From Streptomyces sp. CB02261 (GTDB taxonomy: Bacteria > Actinomycetota > Actinomycetes > Streptomycetales > Streptomycetaceae): DNA of 64,000 nt. Shown here one piece after another: positions 40,962 to 49,114 of this stretch. A program made the position numbers and the translations under genes. The stretch is from contig NZ_LIVX01000004.1 of NCBI RefSeq assembly GCF_001905665.1, positions 461,019 through 525,018 of the forward strand, read 5' to 3'. The notes under the pieces are model-generated. The model was not told the DNA's origin. It saw only the letters and a list, made by a program, of their open reading frames with translations, and ran no database searches. Positions within the stretch are counted from its first letter, which is position 1. Every line of letters begins with the position of its first letter.

Positions 40962-41275
40962 TGCGCACTCCCTCGGTCGATGACGGACACGACGTTGTCA
41001 CGGCCCCCACGGGCCCCGACAGTCGCCGCTGTCACCTTCCGTATGTGCGGAACGCACGGGTCACCAGGGCGCCGCGCACACCCTCCTGGTCGCGCGGGTC
41101 GCGCCGACGTCCCCCGGCGGCAGCGGCTCCCCCTTCTCGCGTCGAGAATCGGTCGTACTGAATGACCGTTCGGTAAACCTCACACGTCCCTGGGCAGGCC
41201 GGCGGCCATGACGGGCCCGCGCGGGGGCGGGTGCGGACCAGTGCCGGAACCGCCCCGGACCGGCTCTGACCTGCT

Positions 41276-41287
41276 GCACACCTGTGC
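41276..41287. promoter_or_regulatory. Inverted repeat GCACA-CC-TGTGC in the ramC/SSI gap
   Basis: A 12-bp interrupted palindrome in the 474-nt divergent region between ramC and the protease inhibitor gene, about 315 nt upstream of ramC. It is a candidate regulator site; no known consensus is matched with certainty. Confidence 0.35.
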
Positions 41288-41345
41288 GAGCGCCGGTATA
41301 CGGGGGGCGGTGTCCGAATAGCGACCGCGAACTTGTCATCGCTCT

Positions 41346-41360
41346 GCGTGTCAGACACGC
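41346..41360. promoter_or_regulatory. Perfect 15-bp palindrome upstream of the SSI gene
   Basis: GCGTGTCAGACACGC is a perfect palindrome around a central A, ending 75 nt before the SSI start, in the divergent ramC/SSI region. A dimeric repressor or activator site is likely; the cognate factor is unknown. Confidence 0.5.
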
Positions 41361-41435
41361 TCCGAGGCGTACGCAAGGTGGTTATCTGAAGGTTGAAACC
41401 ACCACTGGTCTTCGAATCGAAAGTGAGTCTCCGTC

Positions 41436-41867
41436 ATGCTTCGCGGTTTCGTTGCAGCTTCCACGTCCGCCCTTCTTCTCCTCACCGGCGCCGCCGGTGT
41501 CGCGGAAGCCCGGACCGACAGCCTCTACGCGCCCTCCGCGCTCGTACTGAGCGTCAGCAAGGGCGCCGACGCGAGCGCTGCCACCGTCCTGCGCGCCGTG
41601 ACGCTCAGCTGCGCGCCGACCGCGGCCGGAACGCACCCGGCCCCCGAGGCCGCCTGCGCCGAACTCAAGGCGACCTCGCCGGGCGGCGCCTTCGACGGTC
41701 TGCTCGCCTCCCCGAACCCGGACCGGATGTGCCCGCAGCACTTCGACCCGGTCACCGTCAGCGTGGACGGGGTGTGGGAGGGGGCCCGCACCTCATGGAC
41801 CCACACCTTCGCCAACACCTGCACCATGGGTGCCACCCTGAACGGCGGGGCGGCCTTCGCCTTCTGA
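41436..41867 (+). CDS. Streptomyces subtilisin inhibitor (SSI) family protease inhibitor
   Basis: A 143-aa secreted inhibitor. Signal peptide at residues 1-28 (ending GVAEA). The mature part starts with the family motif SLYAPSALVLSVSKG and keeps two Cys pairs: LSCAP/AACAE and RMCPQHFDPV/NTCTM. SSI proteins inhibit serine proteases through the reactive loop after CP; the usual P1 residue is Met or Lys, but here it is Gln (CPQ-H), which predicts altered specificity. Ends GGAAFAF as SSI does (VFAF). It is divergent from ramC; SSI inhibitors regulate developmental proteases in Streptomyces. Confidence 0.9.
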   Translation: MLRGFVAASTSALLLLTGAAGVAEARTDSLYAPSALVLSVSKGADASAATVLRAVTLSCAPTAAGTHPAPEAACAELKATSPGGAFDGLLASPNPDRMCPQHFDPVTVSVDGVWEGARTSWTHTFANTCTMGATLNGGAAFAF

Positions 41868-41943
41868 CAGCCGCGGGCGCCGCGAGGGGCGGCCGGGCTC
41901 CGAGCGCACTGCGGCCGCGAGCGCTCGGAAGGATGATGGAGGC

Positions 41944-44340
41944 ATGGAAGGGCTGCCGTTCACGCCTCCCGTCGGGGCGGACGAAGGCGGGCATCTCGGA
42001 CCGCCCCCGGCCGCCTTCGCCCTGCTTGCCGCGGACGGAGTGCTCGTCGGGTGGAGTCGCGAGGCCGAGGCCCTCCTGGGATACACGGCGTCGCAGGTAC
42101 GGGGACGCCGGGCGGTGGACCTGATCGCCACCCCGCACGCCGGCCGCGACGGACCGGACGAGCCGCGGTGGGACCGGCGGCCGCGGCTCGGTGGCGCACG
42201 CAGTGCCGTCGTGGACGTGCGCCACCGCGGCGGAGGCACCGTACGCGTGGCCGTGACCCTGCATCCCCTGACCCCCGCCCCCGACGCGGCCTCCTCGGGG
42301 CAGGCCCCCCACGCCGTCCTCATGGCGACCGAGCTGGAGAGGCTGCGCTGGTGGGAGACCCGACAGGCGATGCTGGAGGGGCTCGTCACCCAGTCGCCGG
42401 TGACCCTGACCATCTACGGACCCGGCGCGCGCCTGTTGTGGGCCAACGCATCCAGCGTCCGGGAGCTCGGCGGCGACCTCACCACCTCGCTCGGCCGCTC
42501 CATGACGGAACTCTTTCCCGGTGACGTCCTCACCGCCCAGCACCTGGCGCCGCCGGAGGACCTCTTCCGACAGATCCTGGAGACCGGTGAGCCGGTCATC
42601 GACGTGCACTTCCGAGGGCGCGCTCCGGCCGACCCCCGGCGTGAGCACGTCTGGTCCTCGTCCTACTTCCGGTTGGTGGACGGCCGGGGAGAGCCGGTGG
42701 GCGTGTGCGAGCAGTCCATCGACGTCACCGACCACTACCGTGCGCAGCAGCGCCTCGCCCTCCTCGCGGAGGCCGGCGCGCGGATCGGGTCGACACTCGA
42801 TCCGTCCGGAACGGCGGCGGAGCTCGCCAAGATCGCCGTACCGCAGTACGCCGACGCCGTGTCCGTCGACGTGGCGGCAGGAGTGCTCGACGGAGAGGAA
42901 CCGAAGCCCGTCACGGCATGGGACCTCGTACGCGTGGCGGATTCCGACGGGGATCCCTCCCGGGTGGGCGAGCGGGTCGCGTACGCCGCCGGATCGGCGC
43001 AGGCCGAGAGCCTGGCCCAGGGCCGCCCGACCAAGGACGCCGTGGTTCCGCAGACAAGGCTGTATGTCCCGCTGATCGTGCGGGGGACGCCTCTGGGCCT
43101 CGTCACCTTCGTGCGGGGCGACGACGCGGAACCCTTCGACGACGGCGATCGGGCAGTGGCCGAGGAGCTGGCGTCGCGGACCGCCGTGTGCATCGACAAC
43201 GCCCGGCGGTACCGCCGGGAGCACACCGCCGCGTTCATGCTCCAGCGCAGCCTGCTGCCACGATCGCTGCCCGAGCTGAGCGCGGTCGAGGCGGCGAGTC
43301 GCTACCTGCCGGCCGACAGCCACCTCGGCGCCGGCGGAGACTGGTTCGACGTCATACCGCTCTCAGGGGCACGTGTCGGACTCGTCGTGGGGGACGTCCC
43401 CGGCCACGGACTCGGGGCCGCTGCCACCATGGGGCGCCTGCGCGCGATGGTGCGGACCCTGGCCGAGCTGGACCTCGCGCCCGACGAACTCCTGGCCCGG
43501 CTGAACGATCAGGTCGGCAAGGACCCGTCGGACCAGGGCGGGACAGGCGCGGACGGCAGCGGCGCCGTCGGAGCGACGTGCCTCTACGGGATCTACGATC
43601 CGGCCTCCCGGACGAGCACCTGGGCGGCCGCCGGACACCAGCCGCCGGCGGTGGTGCAACCGCACGGCCCCGTCCGGTTCCTTCGTCTGCCACCGGGGCT
43701 TCCGCTGGGTGTGGGACGGCTTCCCTACGAGGGCGCGGAAGAGGAGCTCGCCGAGGGGAGCCTGGTCGTCCTGTTCACCGACGGCCTCGTGGAGGCCCGG
43801 GGGAAGGGCGCCGACGTGGGCCTGGACCGGTTGGCGACCGTACTCGGCGAGCAGCGGGGATCGTCGCCCGACCGATTGTGCGCCCAGACCGTCGCCGCGC
43901 TGGCATCGGACGAGGTGCGGGACGACGCGACGCTCCTCGTCGTGCGCACCCGTGCGCTGGGGACACGTCAGGTGGCGACCTGGGAGCTGCCCCCGGACCC
44001 CGCGCTCGTCGCACGCGCACGGACGATGGCCGCGGAGCAGCTGGGGCGGTGGGGACTGGACGATCTGGTCTTCACCACGGAGGTGGTGGTCAGCGAACTG
44101 GTCACCAACGCGATCCGTCACGCCTTCGGCCGGATCGGTCTGCGGCTGATCCGGGACCGTTCTCTCATCTGTGAGGTCTCCGACTCGCAGCACACCTCAC
44201 CGCATGCCCGGTACGCCGGCAGCGACGAGGAGGGCGGACGTGGACTGTTCATGGTCGCCCAGCTCACCGAGCACTGGGGGACGCGGTACACGCCGGCAGG
44301 GAAGACGATCTGGGCGGAACAGGCCCTGCCCGTGGCGTGA
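41944..44340 (+). CDS. Multidomain SpoIIE/PP2C phosphatase with PAS, GAF and HATPase domains
   Basis: A 798-aa cytoplasmic signalling protein. Order: PAS-like (residues 20-130), second PAS (145-255, ending VCEQSIDVTDHYRAQ), GAF (270-415), SpoIIE/PP2C phosphatase (420-670; LQRSLLP, GGDWFDVIPL, VGDVPGHGLGAA, GHQPPAVV, FTDGLVEAR, DDATLLVVR) and an HATPase_c anti-sigma-kinase domain (685-795; SELVTNAIRH, GRGLFMVAQL). It can therefore both phosphorylate and dephosphorylate a STAS-type antagonist. No sigma factor gene is adjacent. Confidence 0.9.
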   Translation: MEGLPFTPPVGADEGGHLGPPPAAFALLAADGVLVGWSREAEALLGYTASQVRGRRAVDLIATPHAGRDGPDEPRWDRRPRLGGARSAVVDVRHRGGGTVRVAVTLHPLTPAPDAASSGQAPHAVLMATELERLRWWETRQAMLEGLVTQSPVTLTIYGPGARLLWANASSVRELGGDLTTSLGRSMTELFPGDVLTAQHLAPPEDLFRQILETGEPVIDVHFRGRAPADPRREHVWSSSYFRLVDGRGEPVGVCEQSIDVTDHYRAQQRLALLAEAGARIGSTLDPSGTAAELAKIAVPQYADAVSVDVAAGVLDGEEPKPVTAWDLVRVADSDGDPSRVGERVAYAAGSAQAESLAQGRPTKDAVVPQTRLYVPLIVRGTPLGLVTFVRGDDAEPFDDGDRAVAEELASRTAVCIDNARRYRREHTAAFMLQRSLLPRSLPELSAVEAASRYLPADSHLGAGGDWFDVIPLSGARVGLVVGDVPGHGLGAAATMGRLRAMVRTLAELDLAPDELLARLNDQVGKDPSDQGGTGADGSGAVGATCLYGIYDPASRTSTWAAAGHQPPAVVQPHGPVRFLRLPPGLPLGVGRLPYEGAEEELAEGSLVVLFTDGLVEARGKGADVGLDRLATVLGEQRGSSPDRLCAQTVAALASDEVRDDATLLVVRTRALGTRQVATWELPPDPALVARARTMAAEQLGRWGLDDLVFTTEVVVSELVTNAIRHAFGRIGLRLIRDRSLICEVSDSQHTSPHARYAGSDEEGGRGLFMVAQLTEHWGTRYTPAGKTIWAEQALPVA

Positions 44341-44400
44341 GGGCCGCGCGCCGCCCCCGCGGGTGACTCGGGTCTCGGTTCCGCTCGCCCCGGCCATGGC

Positions 44401-45492
44401 TCAGGGCGTGTGCAGGCGTACCGCCAAGGCGGCGATGTCGTCGTCGAGGCTGCCTCTGCTGTGACGGAGGAGGTCGTGGTGCAGGGCCGTGAGCAGATCA
44501 CGGGGAGGCGTGGGAGGCTGCCGGCGCATCCATTCCGTCAGCGGGAAGAACGCACCGTCCCGGGCGCGGGTTTCGGCGATCCCGTCCGTGTAGAGGAGGA
44601 GGAGCTCGCCGGGACCGAGGTCGAAGGCGTCCGCGCGGTACTGGTCACCGAGCAGCTCCGCGAGGCTGAGCAGGGGCGACGGGGCGGACGGCGCGAGGAC
44701 GCGCACGGTCCTCGGGCCGTGGATCAGCGGTGGGGGGTGTCCGCAGTTGACGATGGTGATGCGGCTGCCTCGATGCGGGATCTCGACGAGCAGCGCGGTG
44801 GCGAAGCGTTCCATCGGTGCCTCGGGTGGATGGGCGGCGTTGTGCCGGGCGCAGCTGGCGTCGAGCCTGCGGGCGACGTCGGCCATGGAGGCCTCGCCGT
44901 GTGCCGCCTCCCGGAAGGCGTTGACGATCGCCGCCGCCGCCCCCACCGCCGGCAGGCCCTTGCCCCGCACGTCGCCGATGAGCAGCCGTACTCCGTACGG
45001 CGTGTCGACCACCTCGTAGAAGTCCCCTCCGATGCGGGCCTCGGCGGCGGCCGCCAGGTACAGCGATTCGATCTCGACGTTGCGGAAACGGTGCGGCAGG
45101 GGCCGCAGCACCACCTGCTGGGCGGCGTCGGCGACGAGCCGCACCTGAAAGAGGGTGCGTTCCCGCTGCAGCCGGACGTGGCTTCCGTACGCGGCGGCCA
45201 CGGTGACCGCGACGATCCCCCCGCACGTCCACCACGCCCCCAGATCGGGGAAGACGAGGCTGAGGCCGATCATCAGAAGGAGGCAGACGGTCCCGAGCAG
45301 GACGGTCGGGAGGACCGGCCACATGGCGGCGGCCAGAGCCGGCGCCGCGGGCAGGAGGCGGCTGAAGGCCATCTCCGGCGGGGTGGCGTAGGCCAGGCCG
45401 GCGATCACGACGGTCAGAATGACCGGCGACAGCCGCACGAGCCTGCCGTTGCCGTGACTTCGACGGAGCCGCGGCCGTCCGGACTCGATCAT
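44401..45492 (-). CDS. Membrane-anchored SpoIIE/PP2C phosphatase
   Basis: A 363-aa phosphatase. Residues 25-105 contain three or four transmembrane helices (VILTVVIAGLAYATP, VLLGTVCLLLMIGLSLVF, GGIVAVTVAAAYG); the PP2C domain occupies about 130-360 with QQVVLRPLPHRF, GGDFYEVVDT, IGDVRGKGLPAVG, NCGHPPPLIHG, YTDGIAETR and DDDIAALAV. Typical of the actinomycete family that dephosphorylates anti-sigma antagonists. Convergent with the preceding multidomain phosphatase. Confidence 0.9.
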   Translation of the reverse strand: MIESGRPRLRRSHGNGRLVRLSPVILTVVIAGLAYATPPEMAFSRLLPAAPALAAAMWPVLPTVLLGTVCLLLMIGLSLVFPDLGAWWTCGGIVAVTVAAAYGSHVRLQRERTLFQVRLVADAAQQVVLRPLPHRFRNVEIESLYLAAAAEARIGGDFYEVVDTPYGVRLLIGDVRGKGLPAVGAAAAIVNAFREAAHGEASMADVARRLDASCARHNAAHPPEAPMERFATALLVEIPHRGSRITIVNCGHPPPLIHGPRTVRVLAPSAPSPLLSLAELLGDQYRADAFDLGPGELLLLYTDGIAETRARDGAFFPLTEWMRRQPPTPPRDLLTALHHDLLRHSRGSLDDDIAALAVRLHTP

Positions 45493-45717
45493 GAATCCCA
45501 GATTATCCGCGCGGTGCCCGCTCAGCGACGCGGCGGGACACCCGCCGCCCCGGCCGGGGCCGGGCCGGTGTTCCGCCGTTCGGCCTCACAGGAGGCGGGG
45601 ACGGGGCGGTTGTACGACGATCGAGTCGCGGCCCGAGCGGTGCGCTCGCGGCGGTCCGCGCGACGCAAGCCGTGCCCAGGGCACCTGCGCCGCCTGCGGA
45701 GCCGAACTGGGCGGCCC

Positions 45718-46324
45718 GGGGGCTGGACCGACGACCCCTGGCCGCTGTTGTGCCGGGCCGACGTGGTGGTCACCCACGCCGGGCAGAACGCCGTGGCCGA
45801 GTGTGCCGCCGCCCGTGTCCCCGCCGTGGTCGTGCCGCAGTCCCGGCCGCACGGCGAACAGCATGCCACCGCCCACGCCTTGGCGGAGGGCGGACTGGCC
45901 ACCGTACGGGACCACTGGCCCGAACGGTGCTGACCGGCGGTGACCACCGGCTGTTCTGGTCTCTGTCGTTCGCCGTGACCGCGGCCACGTGGCGGCGGAT
46001 CGGCGGCTTCTGCGAGGACTACACCGGATACGGCGGCGAGGACACCGACTTCGCCAGGACCGCCGCCGCCCGGGGCGTGGACCTGTGGTGGTGGGCGGGG
46101 CCCTCGCCCACCACCAGTACCACCGCGTCAGCCACCCGCCCGTCGAGCACCTGGACGACATCCTCCGCAACGGCGCCCTGTTCCACGACCGGTGGGGCGA
46201 ATGGCCCATGAAGGGCCGGCTGCTCGACTTCGCCCGCCTCGGACTGGTCTCCCACGACGCCCGGACCGGCTCCTGGCACCGACGGGATTCCGCGGCCGCC
46301 CGGACCTCCGACCGGCCCGGCTGA
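45718..46324 (+). pseudogene. Remnants of two glycosyltransferase genes with frameshift
   Basis: Two truncated pieces abut. The first (45718-45933, reads DPWPLLCRADVVVTHAGQNAVAEC and VPAVVVPQ) matches the nucleotide-binding end of a GT1/GT28-like glycosyltransferase. The second (from 45927, GGDHRLFWSLSFAVTAATWRRIGGF, GYGGEDTDFAR) matches the C-terminal half of a GT2 enzyme. Around 46085-46100 a one-base loss shifts the frame: LWWW becomes, in the next frame, VVVGGALAHHQYHRVSHPP and then WPMKGRLLDFARLGLV. Both lack N-termini. A deletion probably fused neighbouring genes. Confidence 0.75.
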
Positions 46325-46342
46325 GGCCCCCGGCCCTCCGCA

Positions 46343-48526
46343 TCAGCGGCTGCGCAACAGAAGCAGGGCGGTGTCGTCCGTGCGGGTGTGCCGGAGGGCC
46401 GCGTGGTGGTGGAGGAGGTGCTCGGCCAGTTCGTCGAGCGGCCGCCCGGCGTCCTGGGTGAGCCGCCGGGTGAGGGCGGCGATGGAGTGGGTGAGGTCGG
46501 TGTCGGGGGTCTCCACGAGGCCGTCGGTGTAGAGGGCGAGGAGAGATCCCGGGGGGAGGTCGGTGGTCGTGACGGGGTAGTCGGCCGCGGTGCACGGCTG
46601 GATGCCGAGGAGGGGGCCGGGCTCCACTTCGAGCGCGACGGTGTGCGGTGCGGGGCCGGTGCGGTGGAGCAACGGGGGCGGGTGTCCCGCGCTGGCCAGG
46701 TGGAGACGTCGTTCCGCGAGGTCGATGTGGAGGTACACGCAGGAGACGAACAGCTCGGTCTCGAGGTCGGTCAGGACGCGGTTGGTGCGGGCCAGGACGT
46801 CGCCGGGCGCCGCCCCGGCGGTGGCGTGGACGGCGGTGCGGACCTGCCCCATCAGGGCCGCGGCCTTGATGTTGTGGCCTTGCACGTCTCCGATGACGGC
46901 GGCGGCCGACGCGTCGCCAAGGCGGATCAGGTCGTAGAAGTCACCGCCGATGTCGATGCCGTGGGTCGCGGGCAGGTAGCGGGCGGTGACGTCGAGGCCG
47001 GGGACGGGAGGCAGGGCCACGGGAAGGAGTGCCTGCTGCAGTCCGTGGGCGAGGTCGTGCTTGGCGTCGTACAGCAGGGCGCGGTCCATGGCCTGGGCGA
47101 TGAGGCCGGCGAGGGACACCAGGACGGCGCGGTCACCCGCGCCGAAGCGGCGGGGACGGTCGTAGGACAGGATGCAGCAGCCGACGCGGCGGTCGGAGAC
47201 GAGCAGGGGCAGGAACGCCCAGGCCTGTTTGCCGCTGAGCGCGGGCGCCTGCGGGTGGGCGACGGTCATCTCTGCGGGGGCGGCGTAGAAGGCCGGGACC
47301 CCGCTGTCCAGGACGCGGCCGACCGGGGTGATGTCCGTGTTCAGCGGCAGGCCGTCCAGGCGGGCGATGGTGCGCGGGTCGTAGCCGCGGTGCCCGATGA
47401 TCCTCAGACGGCCGGCGTCGGCGGCGGAGACGACCATGCCCTGGGCTCCGAAAGCGGGCAGGATCTGATCGGCCACCGCGTCGATGACGTCGGCCACGGT
47501 GACGGTCTGGCTCAGGGCGGCCGCCAGGTGCATCAGCTGGTGGATCCGTCCCGTACCGGCACCGCGGGGCGGAGTGTACGGAGCCGGGGTGACACGGGGC
47601 GGCGGGGCGTCGGGCGTCCGCTCGCGGAGGCTGGGGGAGATGAAGGCGCTGATACCGCTGTCACCGGGATAGAGCCGGATGTCGAACCAGCGGTCGGACG
47701 GACCCGGGGCGGTGTAGGCGACGGACTCGCGGCCGAAGACGGCGGCGCGGTAGTGGTCCTCGTGGACCGGGGCGTCGAGCCAGGGCACGGCCTGCCACGG
47801 CAGGGTGCCGAGGAGGCTGTCGGCACTGCGGCCGAGCATCCGGGCGGCGGCGTCGTTGAGATAGGTGATGCGCCCCTGCAGGTCGAAGCCGAGGGCGCCG
47901 ACGGGCAGTCGCTGCAAGAGGTCGTCGGCGGCCAGGCCGGTCTGCGTCGGGTCCGGGCCGGACCGCCGCAGCGGTACGGCACGCGGTTCCTCGGGAACGC
48001 TCCAGACGGCGGGTGCTCCGTCGAGTACCCGGGTGATCCGGTTGGCGCTGGACAGGACGTGCCCGCGCTCACGACGGGTCAACGAGGGCGGGTGGCTGTC
48101 GGACCACACCAGCGCCAGGGCCCCCCACCGGCGGGTTCCGTTCAAGGGCGCGAAGGCCAGCGCGAACTGGTAGGGCAGCCCGGCCGCGGCGTTCGGATAC
48201 AGACGGGCCATGTCCTCCTGCCGCCCCACCCAGACGAGACGGTCCTCCCGCACCGCCTCGGACAACGGACCGGCAGCCGACACGGCCACCCTCCACCACG
48301 GTGCCAGCGTCTTCGCCGGCAGCCCGCACACCGTCGTCAGGGCCAGCACCGGCTCGTCCGGGGACAGCAGGTACACGCCCGCCGCCACCGCTCCCGTGCG
48401 CTGCACCGTACCGCTGAGCACCCGCTCCAGGGACACCCAGCCGGCAGACGCGACGCCGTCATCACCCACGTACAGAACACTAAGCCCGCCGGAGGGGAAA
48501 ATCCGGTCACGCGGCGGCGCGGGCAC
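46343..48526 (-). CDS. GAF/PAS-containing SpoIIE phosphatase
   Basis: A 727-aa cytoplasmic phosphatase. N-terminal GAF (residues 15-165), PAS (190-300; LGFDLQGRITYLNDAAARMLG), second GAF (320-480; ADVIDAVADQILPAFG), then a C-terminal PP2C domain (490-727; LQQALLPVALPPVPG, GGDFYDLIRLG, IGDVQGHNIKAAALMGQV, SAGHPPPLLH, YTDGLVETP, DDTALLLLRSR). No HATPase domain. The GAF and PAS inputs suggest ligand or redox control of an anti-sigma antagonist. No partner gene is adjacent. Confidence 0.9.
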   Translation of the reverse strand: MPAPPRDRIFPSGGLSVLYVGDDGVASAGWVSLERVLSGTVQRTGAVAAGVYLLSPDEPVLALTTVCGLPAKTLAPWWRVAVSAAGPLSEAVREDRLVWVGRQEDMARLYPNAAAGLPYQFALAFAPLNGTRRWGALALVWSDSHPPSLTRRERGHVLSSANRITRVLDGAPAVWSVPEEPRAVPLRRSGPDPTQTGLAADDLLQRLPVGALGFDLQGRITYLNDAAARMLGRSADSLLGTLPWQAVPWLDAPVHEDHYRAAVFGRESVAYTAPGPSDRWFDIRLYPGDSGISAFISPSLRERTPDAPPPRVTPAPYTPPRGAGTGRIHQLMHLAAALSQTVTVADVIDAVADQILPAFGAQGMVVSAADAGRLRIIGHRGYDPRTIARLDGLPLNTDITPVGRVLDSGVPAFYAAPAEMTVAHPQAPALSGKQAWAFLPLLVSDRRVGCCILSYDRPRRFGAGDRAVLVSLAGLIAQAMDRALLYDAKHDLAHGLQQALLPVALPPVPGLDVTARYLPATHGIDIGGDFYDLIRLGDASAAAVIGDVQGHNIKAAALMGQVRTAVHATAGAAPGDVLARTNRVLTDLETELFVSCVYLHIDLAERRLHLASAGHPPPLLHRTGPAPHTVALEVEPGPLLGIQPCTAADYPVTTTDLPPGSLLALYTDGLVETPDTDLTHSIAALTRRLTQDAGRPLDELAEHLLHHHAALRHTRTDDTALLLLRSR

Positions 48527-48699
48527 ACCGACCGGACATGCGAGCGGCGTCGCCGGTCTCCCGTTCGGTCACCGCCCGATCGCGCGCTCCGGGAACTTCG
48601 CGTGGGATGGGACCGGTGCCGAGTGAGGCACCGGCCACCGGGTAACCGGAAGGCACACGCGGCCGGACGGGCCGCGGCGGTCGGAGAAGAGGAAGTGTC

Positions 48700-49026
48700 A
48701 TGCCGGCAGGATCGAACGCGAAGCGCGAGCGGCAGTACGAGCACATCAAGGAGAGCGCCGAGAAGCGCGGCAGCTCCGAGAAGCGGGCGAAGGAGATCGC
48801 CGCGCGGACCGTGAACATGGAGCGGGCCCGCTCCGGTGAGTCCGCGACCGCGAGCAAGACCTCCACGGGCGACAGGAAGTCCGCTTCGCAGCGCGGCGGC
48901 GAGCGCTCGCACAGCGGTTCTCAGGGGCCGACCAAGGACCAGCTCTACGCGGAGGCGAAGAAGCGGGGGGTCGAGGGCCGTTCGTCCATGAACAAGCAGG
49001 AACTCAAGAAGGCCCTGGGCCGCTGA
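48700..49026 (+). CDS. Small hydrophilic protein with Rho-N/SAP-like C-terminus
   Basis: A 108-aa highly charged protein rich in Lys, Glu, Ser and Arg. The N-terminal 45 residues (NAKRERQYEHIKESAEKRG) are helical and recur in actinomycete proteins labelled plasmid stabilisation. The C-terminus (TKDQLYAEAKKRGVEGRSSMNKQELKKALGR) resembles the Rho N-terminal/SAP helix-extended-loop-helix fold that binds nucleic acid. No toxin partner is nearby, so a stability role is doubtful; a stress or DNA-associated role is inference. RBS AGAGGAAG 8 nt upstream. Confidence 0.75.
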   Translation: MPAGSNAKRERQYEHIKESAEKRGSSEKRAKEIAARTVNMERARSGESATASKTSTGDRKSASQRGGERSHSGSQGPTKDQLYAEAKKRGVEGRSSMNKQELKKALGR

Positions 49027-49114
49027 GCCGACCGGCTCAGGAGAGACCACGCGGGCGAGGAGGCGGGCCGTCCGGACGCGCGGGCGTCAGCCGCCCAGAA
49101 CAGGAACGGAACCC

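Noticed and set aside
38286..41165. A 959-codon plus-strand frame antisense to ramC
   Set aside because: The opposite strand encodes a full LanKC protein with all domain motifs; the antisense frame has no recognisable motif.
48700..49026. Toxin-antitoxin component suggested by the plasmid-stabilisation label of similar proteins
   Set aside because: There is no partner gene, and the composition suggests a Rho-N/SAP-like nucleic acid binder rather than an antitoxin.
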